A DNA stretch of 64,000 nucleotides from Phycisphaerales bacterium (GCA_020639075.1 JACKHI010000001.1:1984001-2048000), one strand, 5' to 3'; counted from the stretch's first letter, positions 1 to 10,308 are shown. Notes: generated by a model from the letters alone, not told the origin. Numbers and translations: made by a program.

Positions 1-777
1 TTCGACTTTGATATAAGCAATGACACGGCGGTTGAACTGAACGTTCTGAACGTCTTGCTTCCGGATAATTTCAGTGCGCGGTTTGTCAAGGAGTTCGGGT
101 CCGGCACGGACGGATTCGGTAACGGAGAGTTGTCGGCGCGCGTCCGACCTTGCTCAGACATCACGCTGCGCATGTTCTCGACACTCGATCCCGGAGAACT
201 CGGAGGCACGAATCCGATCATGGGTACGCTGGAATTCGATACCAACGATCCGGCGATTCCCCACTTTACGCTCAATCTCTGCTTCCGATGTGAACCGTTG
301 TCATGCGTCGGCGACCCGTTCTCCGGCTGCGGCGTCGTCACTCATGTGACGCAGGGCGGCTGCTGGCATTTTGTCGCTGACTGCGGCACGGAATTCGGCA
401 TTCGCAACTTCGGCAATTTCTCGATCGGCGATACGATCTGGGTTGCGGGCGCCGTCGATCCAGACGCCGTTTTCTGTTTCCCCCAGGTTCAGCTGCCGCA
501 GATTCCCGATCCGCGTGTCGGTACCTGCATTACAGTCATCGGTGAACTGCTCGACGGAGACCCGTGCTTCGTCGAGCCTTGTCCGATGCGGCTCCGCACA
601 GGGAGCGGCGTCGTCTACGACGTGGAAAACACCGTCGGATTCCAGACGGGCGATCGTGTGACGGTGACCGGAGGGTTCCAGCCGTATTACTCGATTTCGA
701 GCAATCCGCAGGGGTTGATCTTCGGCAACACGATCGAGCGGGCCGCCGGATCCGGGCGATTTGAAACGGGTGGATGA
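1..777 (+). CDS. C-terminal part of a secreted protein with a choice-of-anchor-like domain (5' partial)
   Basis: The reading frame is open to the left edge, so the true start lies outside the window; 258 codons plus the TGA stop are visible. The first ~95 residues end in a stretch (GTLEFDTNDPAIPHFTLNL) typical of immunoglobulin-like choice-of-anchor D domains, which carry a 'G-x-L-x-F-x-TNDP' strand pattern. The remainder is rich in Cys (around twelve) and Gly, with two beta-rich segments resembling each other (GxxI.V.G... / GDRVTVTGGF), suggesting small beta domains stabilised by disulfides. An extracytoplasmic location is inferred from this composition. No catalytic motif is visible and the specific function is unknown. 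A strong hairpin follows the stop. Confidence 0.7.
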   Translation, partial: FDFDISNDTAVELNVLNVLLPDNFSARFVKEFGSGTDGFGNGELSARVRPCSDITLRMFSTLDPGELGGTNPIMGTLEFDTNDPAIPHFTLNLCFRCEPLSCVGDPFSGCGVVTHVTQGGCWHFVADCGTEFGIRNFGNFSIGDTIWVAGAVDPDAVFCFPQVQLPQIPDPRVGTCITVIGELLDGDPCFVEPCPMRLRTGSGVVYDVENTVGFQTGDRVTVTGGFQPYYSISSNPQGLIFGNTIERAAGSGRFETGG

Positions 778-832
778 TCATCCGAAGCCAGACTTCGCGA
801 CTTCAGCTCGAAGTCGTTGAGTCGTAAACCAC

Positions 833-866
833 AGAGGGCGAGGCCAGTCGGCCTCGCCCTCTTCTT
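833..866 (+). terminator. Probable bidirectional terminator hairpin
   Basis: A perfect 13-bp inverted repeat (833-845 with 850-862, loop AGTC) lies 55 bases after the stop of the first gene and is followed by a short T-rich run (TTCTT). It sits between two converging genes, the partial secreted protein and the macroglobulin-like gene, and could serve either strand, although the T-run favours the plus strand. Confidence 0.7.
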
Positions 867-961
867 GGATTAACTCGTGAAAACTCCTGCCTGATGATCC
901 AGGCGCGACGGCATGGTCAATCGCCGCAATCTTCTTGCGAATTCGTCAACATCGTGATTTT

Positions 962-3900
962 CTACTGCGCCTTCTGTACCTGCACGCCCTCCTCGCGCTG
1001 ATCGAACAGCTGCTGTAGATACTGCGCGTTTCCGGTTTGAATCAGCGTGTTATCGCTGGAGATATTCGAGAAGTAATCGACCTGTTGCTGTCGCATCTGG
1101 CTACCGAATATGGCCCGCTGCATCTCTTTGGTCGGCGCCATGGCCAGCAATGTCGCCGTTGGATTTCGATAAAATGCGAAGTGGCCGCCCTCGTCCCGCG
1201 CGATCGCCGTTGCGCTGCCGGAGAGACCGTCGGCGGTGTACACACCGCGCAGGTCCGTCTCGCCCGTGCGGAAGCGATTCATCTCGCTGCCGATGACCTT
1301 GACGTGCACATCCCGCGCGCCGCTTCGATTCAGCGCATTCACGACACTGACACGGGCCCGCCCCGCATCCGCATCCTCCGTCACTTCCAGCGCCAACGGC
1401 GTGACGAGCACCAGCCCGCTGGCGACGCGATCGGCGCCGCGGCAAATTACGAGATAGGCGCCCTCGGCCGCGCGGCCCCCGCCGGTCACGTCCGCCGGCA
1501 ATTCCAGCGGGACGGCAAGCGACTGGTCGACAAATCGGCGCTCCGCATCCAGCTTTATCGTCTTTTCGACGAGTGGCCGCACACCGGCAAGGTTGACGCC
1601 GGCGATGTTGTTGAGGTTCTTTTCGGCGAGCGCCAGCTTCATCAGGTCGACGCGATAGACCTGCAGCACGACTTCGTCGACATTGCGATAGTCGATCCGC
1701 GCATACGGGAGTTCGTATTTCTCCGCGACGCTCGGCGCCCCCGCGACGCCGTCGGACTTCAGGGCTTTGGCCCATTGTTCAGACTCGTAGTATCCGTTGG
1801 CTGCAGGATGGAAGATCGTCACTTCGGGCAGGCGGATGAATTTCTGTTCGAAGAGCCGAACGGCCTCGGCGGCGTCGGAGAATTGGGTCTTGACCTGGTC
1901 GTAGTATTCGATCGCCTTGGCGGCATTGAGCTGTGCGTGGTAGATCTGCCCGGCGATGTAGAGCGCAAGCCACTTGTTCGGGCTCGGGCGTTCGATTCCC
2001 TGTTCATCCTTCCAGGTCGACTGCGCGACCTGCAGCGCGAGCGACAAAGCCTTGTCGAAATCCCCCTGCCGGAACCACGCCAGCGCCTGCATGTAGCGAA
2101 ATCGATCGACCCACTTGCTATCGGGGAAGACGCGGACGAGATCCTCCGTCAGCGCGATCACGCGATGATCCTCGTCGAGATCAAGCCACGCATTCGCAAG
2201 GGAGTACGACGCTTCATCGGCCACGGGGCTCTCTGGATAAAGGGCGAGGTAATTTTCGAGAACTTCGATCGCCTCCAGGATGAGCGACGTCCGTGACACA
2301 CTGCCGGTTTCGCCGCGACGTGGGCGAACATCCGCGGGGTTGTTCGCCTGCGCGTAGAGAGACTGCGACAACGCGAAATACACGTTCGCCACCTGCGGCG
2401 TATCGGGATAGCTGCGCCAGAGCGCCTCAAGGAAGTCGATGCTGTCGAGAAACCGACCTTGCTCTTTGAGGACACCGCCAATCCGCGCGTCGCGCGAAAA
2501 AGACCCATCCGCCGTTGCGCGATAGACGAGGTATGCTCGCTCGTGCTGACCGGTCTTGGCGTATGCGTCGCCCACGCGCACAATCTCGTCGAACGGAACG
2601 ATGACCTCCGGGAATCGCTCCTTCAGGATCTCGAAGTTGTCCACGATCGCACTGTCGTCATCGCGCTTCAGTGCGCACGTCAGCAGCATACGCACGACTT
2701 CCTCGTAATACTTGTCGTGAATCACCCAGTCCTCGTTACCGAGGCGGCTCAGATAGCTCGCCGCCTGATCGAATCGACCGTCGTCGAAGAGCAGGCGCCC
2801 CATGTGGTAGAGTTCATCGGGCGACATGCGGTAGGAATCGGGATTCTCCTCGTCGCGCGGCAGAATCGTGATCTTGCGGTCCGACGCATTCACATGGAAT
2901 CGCTCGGGGTGATAGACGCTTCTCAGCTGCGTCGGCGTCATTCGATAGTCGCCCGGCGTCGTCGCAACGAGGGTATATGTGAGCGTACCCAGATTGCGCA
3001 TGCTGCCGAAATACAACGTGAGCATGTTGTCGCGCAGATCGTAGGCGAGATGGTTACCCGAAAGCGTCTCACGCAGCAGTCGGAATCCCGACGGGATTCT
3101 CTCCTGCACGAGGATGTAATCCGAATCCCCGGCGTCATTGCGGAGCTTGTCGTTTCGCGACAACGAGACGACGACATCGACCGTCTCGCCGACGGGCACG
3201 TGACTCGCCTCGTTGTAAAAGTGCCCGTTTCGGCCCCACTCGCGCGCGACAGTCCATCCCGGCTGTATCGGTCGGCCTTCATACTCCGGCGGCTCCGGGC
3301 GCACGCTGCGATTCTTGGCCCACCCCGCCGGATGTCTGATCTCCCTCGGATTGGGAAACATCGACGTGAAACCGGACAACGTGATCGCGTAGGTGAATTC
3401 CCCGCTGCCATCGTAGTCGAGTTGGATGCGCTGCTGGCCGTCGCGGATTGAATCGATTGGCGCAATGATGTACGTCGTTCCGTCGCGCTGCGATTCGATT
3501 TCGCGGAGCTTCTTGCCGTTCAGGCTGACAACGAGTCGATAGTCGCTTCGCTCACGCTCGCCGCGCGCGTAGTATGTCGCCAATGCGGCGATGACCGCGC
3601 CCCGCGCCTTGTGCGGTCGCCAGCCTTCGGACCTGGCAGCGCCCGTAAGATAGGCGACCATCTGCGGCACGCTCGCCGCGGACGGATCCGCCTGGAGCTG
3701 GGCGAGAAGCGCCAGCGCCGTCACTTCCAATTCGCTCTGCATCCACTCTGAATTTGCATCCGCAAGGATGATCCGACATCCCCCGCCGCCAAGATTCTCT
3801 TCGCGAGATTTCAGTTGAAGCGCTTCGAGCACTTCGATGGCCATCGACTTTCTATCGATCTGCAGGAACGTCAGCGCCAAGTATCCTAGACCGGCCGTGC

Positions 3901-6900
3901 TGAGCGACTGCCGATTGCGGAACAAGCGATTGGCGTGGCTGAAGTCCGCGTGATCGATCCAGGCGAGTCCGTGGAGGATCGTCGCTTTCAATTCGGTCTG
4001 AGCCGGCTGCGCGTCGGCGAAGGACTTCTGCAGCAACGTCGTCAGATTGCGGCGAGCCTCTTCAGACACTGCGAAGCCATCCCGCTGCGCCTTCCCCAGC
4101 GCCCATGCGACGTATGAACTCGTCCACAGATCGCTGCTGCTCGATTTGCCGCACCAGGCCCAGCCGCCATCGTCGTTCTGCGCGGCGAGCAACTGCGCGA
4201 TCAGGCTGTTGGCCCGCTCGTCAAGTTGAAGCGCTTCGGTCGCCGATTCGCCCGGCGTCAATCGGCCTTTCACATAGGCCGCCGTGTACAATGCGGAGAG
4301 GAGCGACGACGCGGCGTCGGCATGCGTTCGCGGCGGCGCGATGCGCCAGGATTGATACGCCTGCTCGATTCCATGCCAGCGCGGTCCGGTCCACAGCGCT
4401 TCATCAACAAGCCATTGCTGAATGTCAGCGCCAATGGCAATCGACAGTTGGCGATCATGAAGATCGCCCGCCGCATTATCGAGCGTCAATTCGATCACCT
4501 GACTGTCATGCGTCGTGCCTGCCGCGTGCGATTCAATCTGCATTCCCCAGGGTTCGACAGGGATCTCCAGCGTTGCGCTGTCTCGGAGCGGTTCGGATGC
4601 ACCGTCGGGCGTCGCAGTCGTTTTGGCGACACTGACAAGGCGGAGCAATGTCGCGCGAACATCGATCCGCGGAAATTCGACGGTTGCAACGCCGGCGCCG
4701 TTAAGGGTTACGATCTTCGACGTCGCCTGTTTGTCCGATTCGTTGGGGAAGGCCCAGGTCAGATTGACATCCACGTCGCCGTGATAATCCGACAGGCAAT
4801 GCACTTGAACGACTGGTTGGAACGTGTCGCCTTCGACCAGCGCGTCGGGGGCCAGTATCTCGACGAAGAAATCGTGCCTGCTTGTCACGTCGACCGAAGC
4901 CTGGCCGCAGAGCGTGTCGGTCGTGACGCCGCGCGCCATCAGTCGCCATGTCGTGCTACTGTCCGGCACGACGATACTGACGCTCGCCTTACCGTCGGCA
5001 TCTGTCATAATGCGCGGATTCCAGTAGGCGACTTCGGGAAAGTAGGTGCGCGGCGGCGCGGTCGAGACGATCGAGGCCAGCAACGCATCGACGACCTGTT
5101 GGCTGGGCGCCTTTTCGAGCGCAAAGTTCATCTTGTTGTGGAATACGACTTTGGCTTCGATCCGCTTGAGCGCATCGGTCGGCGACAAAGCCGGCTCAGC
5201 CGGTGCGTTCGGACCGCTCCAGTCGTCATCGCCGTCTCCATCTTCAAAGAGCCGCCCACCAACGAAGCGGCCGCCGCCAAGACCGCCGCGAGACATCGCC
5301 TTGTCCTTCTTGGAAAGACCGCCGGCGTTACGATCGACTAATCTCTGTTTCGATTGACGCACGACCTCAGTGCCGGCGCGCATCCGGGGCTTTCGCGCTG
5401 CATCCCCGGCTTCATATTCGTATTTCTCGTCCGCGACGCCGTCGGCGTTGAATTCCGCCGAGGCCATTGGCGCCGGCGCGGCGGCCGCCGTCACGCCGCG
5501 CATCGACAGGCGCTCCAGCAACCCCGCTCGCGTCTCGGCATCGGCCAGTCGCTGATCCTCGTCGAGTATCTCCGTCACCATGTCGCGTGTGCGCGCGTTG
5601 TAGTGAAACGTGCAGCTCGATTCCACTCGCGAGGACGTCACGCGTTTCGCACCGTCCTGGAAGAAGCCGACGATATTCGGCGTGGTGTCCGGGTATCGGG
5701 CGAATAGCGCATTGTCGACCATCGTTAATTCGAGTTCGGCGCTGACGGGCTTGCCCTGATGATCTGTGACGGCTATGTCGACCGACATATCGTCACGGGG
5801 GCGATAGGTCGTCCGGTTCGGCGTAAGCGTCACGTTGAGCTGCCGCTCGACGGTGAAGTCACGGGAGGCATCGTAGAAGTTTCGTGTGTCCATCACGCCG
5901 GCTGCGACTCGGAAGTTCGGGAAGTGCGCATGCTCGATCGGCAGGTCGATGACGTTGTGTCCTTTGTCGAGTCGAATCGTCCGGTAGGAGAGAATGCCGT
6001 CGCCCTCGAAGGTCAACAGCGCCAGGGGCGGTTTGTCTGGATGCGGGGATTCACTGCACGGTTCGATGCGTGAGTGAAGGTCGAGGGCAAGTGTTTCGCC
6101 GACCTTGTAGTGTTGCCGATCGCTGAATATGCGCAATCGCGTCTTGTCGTCGTCATCGGAGACTGTCAACGTCGTTGACGCCGAGACGACGTTGCCGAGT
6201 GAATCGACACCCTCGGCGCGGATCGTGTAGTCGCCGCCCTTCGTCAACCTGAGCGTGGCCCGGCCTGTCCCTGACTCCGCCGTCGTCGTGATCTCGGCGG
6301 ATTCGACTCTCGTTTCCGCCCACTCGCCAGCGCTGCGCGTGCGGCGATAGGCAGTCACGGTCATCGCCTGTGATACAGGCTTTTCCTTGAGGTCCTTCGT
6401 TGTGATCGTCACTTCGACGGGTTCGTCCGCGAGAAACAGCGGGCGCGCCAATTCGACTTCCGCCTTGTAGGCCTGCGTCGCAATCATGACGAGATCCGAC
6501 GCGTTGAGCCCGAGTTCCGCCTGGACCGCATGAAACTCGGCACAACCCTCGGCCTGCATCGAGCGCGAGTCAAATTCGAATTCTATGCGGCCCTTCTCGT
6601 CCGTCATGCCGACGCGATGAACGCCGTCGCCGCCGCATGTGATCATCGCATATTCGATTTTTCGGTTGCGAACGGGCTCGCCGTAGTTGTACTTCGCGAC
6701 GATCGCTCCCTTGATCGGCTGGCCGCGCATGATCACATGTTCCGGAATGTCGAACGACAGAACGGCCTTGGGCAACTGGTACGTCTGCACGAGGAACGTT
6801 GTCGCAAAGGTCGGGCCGTCGGGCCGACGCGCGACGATCTTGTAATCGCCGACGGGGCCGTCTTCGGCGATCTTGAACGACGTCGCGAAGGCGCCGAATG

Positions 6901-9382
6901 CCGTCACCGCGATTTCGTCCGTCTGAAGCACGCGTCCTTTCGCGTCGATGATGTCGACCTTCCAACGCTGCCGCCGATCTTCGGGCTGCGTCGGCAGCGC
7001 ATATTGGCCGTTTTTCGTTTCACGCAGCACGCCGCGAATGTTCACGCCGTCGCCCGGCTGATAGGCGCTGCGGTCGGTCGTAATATAGCCGCGCGGCTTG
7101 AGCCCTCCGGAGAAGGATAAACCGCGCAGCGACAGGCCCGAGCCCGCGACATGCCCATCGGCCATGGCCAGCACCGTCGCGGAAGAGGTTTCTTTGATTT
7201 CCTTGTCGTTCGAGAGCCAGGCGCCGTCGTCGCCCGTCGTTCCCTCGAGGATCGTCTTGTTGCCGTTCGATATGAGCAGGCGAACGCCCGACGCGGGTTC
7301 TCCCGTCAGCATGTTCTGTGCGAAGACGAGCATTTGCTCGCGCGTCGACCGCACGAGGATATCGATATCGCTCCGCATCACGAGCGTCGTCGCTTCGAGC
7401 TTTTTCGCGGGCATAGCGTCGTCAAGATTCAGATCACTTGTCTCATTGCTCACATAGACTGCGAAGACGCCGGGGCCTTCGATCGGCACTTCGATTTCCT
7501 GAGTGTGCGGCCGATACCTTGCGAAATCCTTGACGTCGTAAGCAAACTGGCGATCCGGATCGATCAGCAACAAATCGAGGGCGTCCACGTCGCGCAATGT
7601 GTGGCGCTTGCGGAAATAGTCCTCCATGTCGATCCGATAGAGCTTGATAGTCAACTTGTCGATGTTGCGCGTATCGACCCGGATCTTCGCAGGCTCCGGC
7701 GTGCGGAACACGCGCGGCGTCTCGACGGCGAGTTGAACGCTCTTCATCTCGGCGAGGCGGATCTGCGCCTTCGCCGCGAAGCTCGACCAATCCAGCGCCT
7801 TGTACGCCTTGATCGCCGCCTCAAGATCGTTGACTTTCTTTTCGAACGTCTGGCCGATGCGGTACTGAGCCTGCCCCGCCTCGTCGGACTTGGGAAACTT
7901 GTTGACCAGCTTGCGCCACTCGGCGATCGGCAGTTGCCAGTTCGGGGCTTCGTTCGCCTTCTCGCGTTTCGATTGCTCGTCAAAGGACATCCGACCGAAG
8001 TCATAGAGAATCCGCCGCACACGATTGTCGAGCGGGTACTTCTGCAGAAAGGCGCTCCAGGCTGTTCGAGCGTCGTCGAATCGCTCTTCCTTTCGAGCCA
8101 GCGCGCCAATAGCGTATTCGGCGTCGACGATCGACTGTTGCGCTTCGGACCAGTGCTCGCCGCTCGGGTATTTGGCGACGTATTCGCTCCAGACGCCGAT
8201 GGCGTCCGCATACTTGGTTTGGGCGGCGAGGAGTCGACCGATGCTGAACAAGGCATCCTGCGACAACTCTGCAGCTAGTTCCATCGCCTCACTATCGGCC
8301 GGCCGAATGCGCGTTCGATCGATCAATGCGCGATACGCGACGATCGCGTCGTCGCTTCGACCGACAGAATCGTACGATTCAGCGATGTCATACGCGGCCT
8401 GAACCGACCGAGTTGATTCCGGCGCCCCGTCTATCAGGGTTTCCAGCACCTTGACTCCAACGTTCAGCTCATGATCGTTCAGGGGCTCAGGAATCCCGTG
8501 CGCTGCGGCAAGCAATGACATTCCCTCCGTCCACGCATCGCGCCGGGAAACCTGCTCGCCATTTTTCTCGATCAGCGCGATCAGATCCGTCAGAATTCGA
8601 CGGGCTGTCGTCTGATCTTCGGATTCAATCAATGCCCTGCCGCGGCCCAGACGTGCGTCGTACGCAAACTTGCCGACCTCCGAGCGAATCGAGGGCATCG
8701 CCGCGGTCGCGTCGACCTTGAGGAGTTGCGTGCGATAGTCGGCGTCGTATTGCTGAAGGTAGGCGTCGAACCCGGTCGCCGCCTGATTCCAGTCTTCCGC
8801 CTTCAGGTATGCCAGCGGCACCTTGTAGGTGAGCGTTTCGGTGAGGGGCTCTCCCGGCTCCAGTCCAAGGGCCAGACCATAAAATTGGGCGGCCTTTTGA
8901 AAGTCCGGCCCCGACAGAGAATCCGTCGGTTCAAAGTATTCGTCGGCGAATTCGATATAGGTTTGCGCGAGCGCCTTTTTTCGCTGCGGCCCTACGAGTT
9001 CACGAACGCGATCGGCGTAGATCCTTTCGGCGGCGTCATATTCGCGTCGCGCCACATGGGCGTCCGCCATTCGCATGCGGGCCTTGACGGCCCATTGACC
9101 TTCAGGGAATGCCGCGAGTTGAGCTGCGAACTGATCGATGGCCTCCTTGTGGTTGTCGAGGTAGTTCAGTGCCAACCCTCGGCGATACATGAGGAATTCA
9201 CGCTCGTCCGGGGTTGCAGCCCCCATTGCATTGTCAATCAGCCGAATCGCCTGAGCGTATTCGCGCATGCGCAGGGCTCGCTGGATGGCGTCGTCGCTAC
9301 GGTCGTCGCCGGTACCACCCACGGCGATGGTTTGAAATGAAATCGAACAAATGGCGAGGATTAGCGGGAGTCGTGGCGACAT
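962..9382 (-). CDS. Giant secreted TPR/alpha-2-macroglobulin-like protein, double-ended, without thioester
   Basis: 2806 residues. The ATG at 9382 is chosen over an upstream in-frame start because GGAGAA lies 6 bases before it and a signal peptide (MSPRLPLILAICSISFQTIAVGG) begins there. Rough order: TPR-like helical repeats (~30-550); MG1-like strand domain (~565-700, starting IRVDTRNIDKLTIKLYRID); an MG segment with the family's 'DRSAYQPGDGVNIRG' signature (~755-780); a disordered Gly/Asp-rich stretch (~1295-1390); the A2M core signature (YFPEVAYWNPRI, VPDSSTTWRLMARG, ~1446-1485); an alpha-toroid-like region (~1660-1900, with QNDDGGWAW); a receptor-binding-like region; a second TPR block (~2180-2520); and a second MG1-MG2-like pair (~2560-2760, YARIDYRNVDEVVLQVYRVD). 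Where thioester-bearing members have a GCxEQ motif, this protein reads WHGIEQ, so no thioester is expected. Bacterial A2M proteins are thought to trap proteases in the periplasm. The repeated TPR+MG architecture at the C-terminus is unusual. Confidence 0.9.
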   Translation of the reverse strand: MSPRLPLILAICSISFQTIAVGGTGDDRSDDAIQRALRMREYAQAIRLIDNAMGAATPDEREFLMYRRGLALNYLDNHKEAIDQFAAQLAAFPEGQWAVKARMRMADAHVARREYDAAERIYADRVRELVGPQRKKALAQTYIEFADEYFEPTDSLSGPDFQKAAQFYGLALGLEPGEPLTETLTYKVPLAYLKAEDWNQAATGFDAYLQQYDADYRTQLLKVDATAAMPSIRSEVGKFAYDARLGRGRALIESEDQTTARRILTDLIALIEKNGEQVSRRDAWTEGMSLLAAAHGIPEPLNDHELNVGVKVLETLIDGAPESTRSVQAAYDIAESYDSVGRSDDAIVAYRALIDRTRIRPADSEAMELAAELSQDALFSIGRLLAAQTKYADAIGVWSEYVAKYPSGEHWSEAQQSIVDAEYAIGALARKEERFDDARTAWSAFLQKYPLDNRVRRILYDFGRMSFDEQSKREKANEAPNWQLPIAEWRKLVNKFPKSDEAGQAQYRIGQTFEKKVNDLEAAIKAYKALDWSSFAAKAQIRLAEMKSVQLAVETPRVFRTPEPAKIRVDTRNIDKLTIKLYRIDMEDYFRKRHTLRDVDALDLLLIDPDRQFAYDVKDFARYRPHTQEIEVPIEGPGVFAVYVSNETSDLNLDDAMPAKKLEATTLVMRSDIDILVRSTREQMLVFAQNMLTGEPASGVRLLISNGNKTILEGTTGDDGAWLSNDKEIKETSSATVLAMADGHVAGSGLSLRGLSFSGGLKPRGYITTDRSAYQPGDGVNIRGVLRETKNGQYALPTQPEDRRQRWKVDIIDAKGRVLQTDEIAVTAFGAFATSFKIAEDGPVGDYKIVARRPDGPTFATTFLVQTYQLPKAVLSFDIPEHVIMRGQPIKGAIVAKYNYGEPVRNRKIEYAMITCGGDGVHRVGMTDEKGRIEFEFDSRSMQAEGCAEFHAVQAELGLNASDLVMIATQAYKAEVELARPLFLADEPVEVTITTKDLKEKPVSQAMTVTAYRRTRSAGEWAETRVESAEITTTAESGTGRATLRLTKGGDYTIRAEGVDSLGNVVSASTTLTVSDDDDKTRLRIFSDRQHYKVGETLALDLHSRIEPCSESPHPDKPPLALLTFEGDGILSYRTIRLDKGHNVIDLPIEHAHFPNFRVAAGVMDTRNFYDASRDFTVERQLNVTLTPNRTTYRPRDDMSVDIAVTDHQGKPVSAELELTMVDNALFARYPDTTPNIVGFFQDGAKRVTSSRVESSCTFHYNARTRDMVTEILDEDQRLADAETRAGLLERLSMRGVTAAAAPAPMASAEFNADGVADEKYEYEAGDAARKPRMRAGTEVVRQSKQRLVDRNAGGLSKKDKAMSRGGLGGGRFVGGRLFEDGDGDDDWSGPNAPAEPALSPTDALKRIEAKVVFHNKMNFALEKAPSQQVVDALLASIVSTAPPRTYFPEVAYWNPRIMTDADGKASVSIVVPDSSTTWRLMARGVTTDTLCGQASVDVTSRHDFFVEILAPDALVEGDTFQPVVQVHCLSDYHGDVDVNLTWAFPNESDKQATSKIVTLNGAGVATVEFPRIDVRATLLRLVSVAKTTATPDGASEPLRDSATLEIPVEPWGMQIESHAAGTTHDSQVIELTLDNAAGDLHDRQLSIAIGADIQQWLVDEALWTGPRWHGIEQAYQSWRIAPPRTHADAASSLLSALYTAAYVKGRLTPGESATEALQLDERANSLIAQLLAAQNDDGGWAWCGKSSSSDLWTSSYVAWALGKAQRDGFAVSEEARRNLTTLLQKSFADAQPAQTELKATILHGLAWIDHADFSHANRLFRNRQSLSTAGLGYLALTFLQIDRKSMAIEVLEALQLKSREENLGGGGCRIILADANSEWMQSELEVTALALLAQLQADPSAASVPQMVAYLTGAARSEGWRPHKARGAVIAALATYYARGERERSDYRLVVSLNGKKLREIESQRDGTTYIIAPIDSIRDGQQRIQLDYDGSGEFTYAITLSGFTSMFPNPREIRHPAGWAKNRSVRPEPPEYEGRPIQPGWTVAREWGRNGHFYNEASHVPVGETVDVVVSLSRNDKLRNDAGDSDYILVQERIPSGFRLLRETLSGNHLAYDLRDNMLTLYFGSMRNLGTLTYTLVATTPGDYRMTPTQLRSVYHPERFHVNASDRKITILPRDEENPDSYRMSPDELYHMGRLLFDDGRFDQAASYLSRLGNEDWVIHDKYYEEVVRMLLTCALKRDDDSAIVDNFEILKERFPEVIVPFDEIVRVGDAYAKTGQHERAYLVYRATADGSFSRDARIGGVLKEQGRFLDSIDFLEALWRSYPDTPQVANVYFALSQSLYAQANNPADVRPRRGETGSVSRTSLILEAIEVLENYLALYPESPVADEASYSLANAWLDLDEDHRVIALTEDLVRVFPDSKWVDRFRYMQALAWFRQGDFDKALSLALQVAQSTWKDEQGIERPSPNKWLALYIAGQIYHAQLNAAKAIEYYDQVKTQFSDAAEAVRLFEQKFIRLPEVTIFHPAANGYYESEQWAKALKSDGVAGAPSVAEKYELPYARIDYRNVDEVVLQVYRVDLMKLALAEKNLNNIAGVNLAGVRPLVEKTIKLDAERRFVDQSLAVPLELPADVTGGGRAAEGAYLVICRGADRVASGLVLVTPLALEVTEDADAGRARVSVVNALNRSGARDVHVKVIGSEMNRFRTGETDLRGVYTADGLSGSATAIARDEGGHFAFYRNPTATLLAMAPTKEMQRAIFGSQMRQQQVDYFSNISSDNTLIQTGNAQYLQQLFDQREEGVQVQKAQ

Positions 9383-9765
9383 GGCGAGTTCTCCGACGAG
9401 TCTGGAGCTGCAGCACCTTTCGGCGCGGAGCTTCCTCAGTCTTTGGTATGGCCGATCAAGGCGAAATGTGCCCGCTCTGGAGCACATCGCACCGAATTCT
9501 GACGCTGCCCGGATGAAAAAGTTCCCTATTGGGTTGTAAACGAAAGATCGGCATCGGTTGACGCGGAAATCGGGCCCGATTGCCGAAAACCCGACTGCAG
9601 GCGATCGTATTAAGCTACGAAGTCGGATTTCAGCATTGGGAATGCGGCCGCAGGGTGCGGCGATCGCCGGGAGGAGCCGGCTGCCGGAATAATCGCCGGA
9701 GAAGATACAATCCGGGAGAACGACGCCGACAGGCGAGATTCCGGGGACGTTTGGAGCCGCGCCAG
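9383..9765. other. Divergent intergenic region (383 bases)
   Basis: It separates the minus-strand macroglobulin-like gene from the plus-strand DUF456 gene, so promoters for both should lie here. A TACAAT box at 9706-9711 (in GATACAAT) is a possible -10 element 54 bases before the DUF456 ATG, but no good -35 is seen. No convincing ORF, RNA gene or large repeat is visible. Confidence 0.4.
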
Positions 9766-10308
9766 ATGGATGTATTACTGTTCGTGGGCTTGGTTGTGAT
9801 CGTCGGAGCAGGCCTGGCGCTTGCGGTTCTTCAATTGCCGGGAACCTGGCTCATCCTCCTCGGCGCTGCGGGCTATGACTGGCATTACGGATTCGAGCGA
9901 TTCGGCTGGAAGTGGCTTCTCATGCTCGGCGGAATTGCCATCCTTGCGGAGGTATTCGACGGTCTCGCGGGGGCCCTTGTCGCGAAAAAAGCGGGGGCAA
10001 GCCGGCAGGCCATGATCGGGGCCCTTCTCGGCGGGTTCGTCGGCATGCTATCGCTGACGATTCCCATTCCCATCATCGGCACCGTCATTGGCGGAATCAT
10101 CGGCTGCTTCGTCGGCGCCGTCGTCGGGGAACTCAGCGTTCGGAATGACTACGCCGCCAGCACAAGAGTCGGCGTCTCGGCTGTCATCGGGCGCGTTTTC
10201 GGCCTGTTCGCTAAGACGGCCGCCGCCATTGTGATCGCCGGGATGACTGTACTCCTGGCGGGGTATGCGATGTTCGACGGTTCGATCCCCGAGGCAATCG
10301 TCCATTGA
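9766..10308 (+). CDS. DUF456 family small membrane protein
   Basis: 180 residues from the ATG at 9766, preceded by TTGGAG; the open frame extends further upstream but that part is Arg-rich and unlike protein. The chain is almost entirely hydrophobic: a first segment (LLFVGLVVIVGAGLALAVL), a second (WLILLGAAGYDW), then Gly-rich pairs (ALLGGFVGMLSL, GTVIGGIIGCFVGAVVGEL) and a C-terminal segment (AAIVIAGMTVLLAGYAMF). The Gly-zipper pattern and the LPGTW motif after the first segment match DUF456 proteins, whose function is unknown. Divergent from the macroglobulin-like gene and 108 bases before the next gene. Confidence 0.8.
   Translation: MDVLLFVGLVVIVGAGLALAVLQLPGTWLILLGAAGYDWHYGFERFGWKWLLMLGGIAILAEVFDGLAGALVAKKAGASRQAMIGALLGGFVGMLSLTIPIPIIGTVIGGIIGCFVGAVVGELSVRNDYAASTRVGVSAVIGRVFGLFAKTAAAIVIAGMTVLLAGYAMFDGSIPEAIVH

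Noticed and set aside
1037..2296. 419-codon plus-strand open frame inside the macroglobulin-like gene
   Set aside because: Antisense shadow of a real gene in GC-rich DNA; Arg/His/Gly-rich translation without domain or ribosome-binding site.
962..9382. Classical thioester macroglobulin interpretation
   Set aside because: The expected GCxEQ is absent (WHGIEQ), so a covalent trapping mechanism is not supported.
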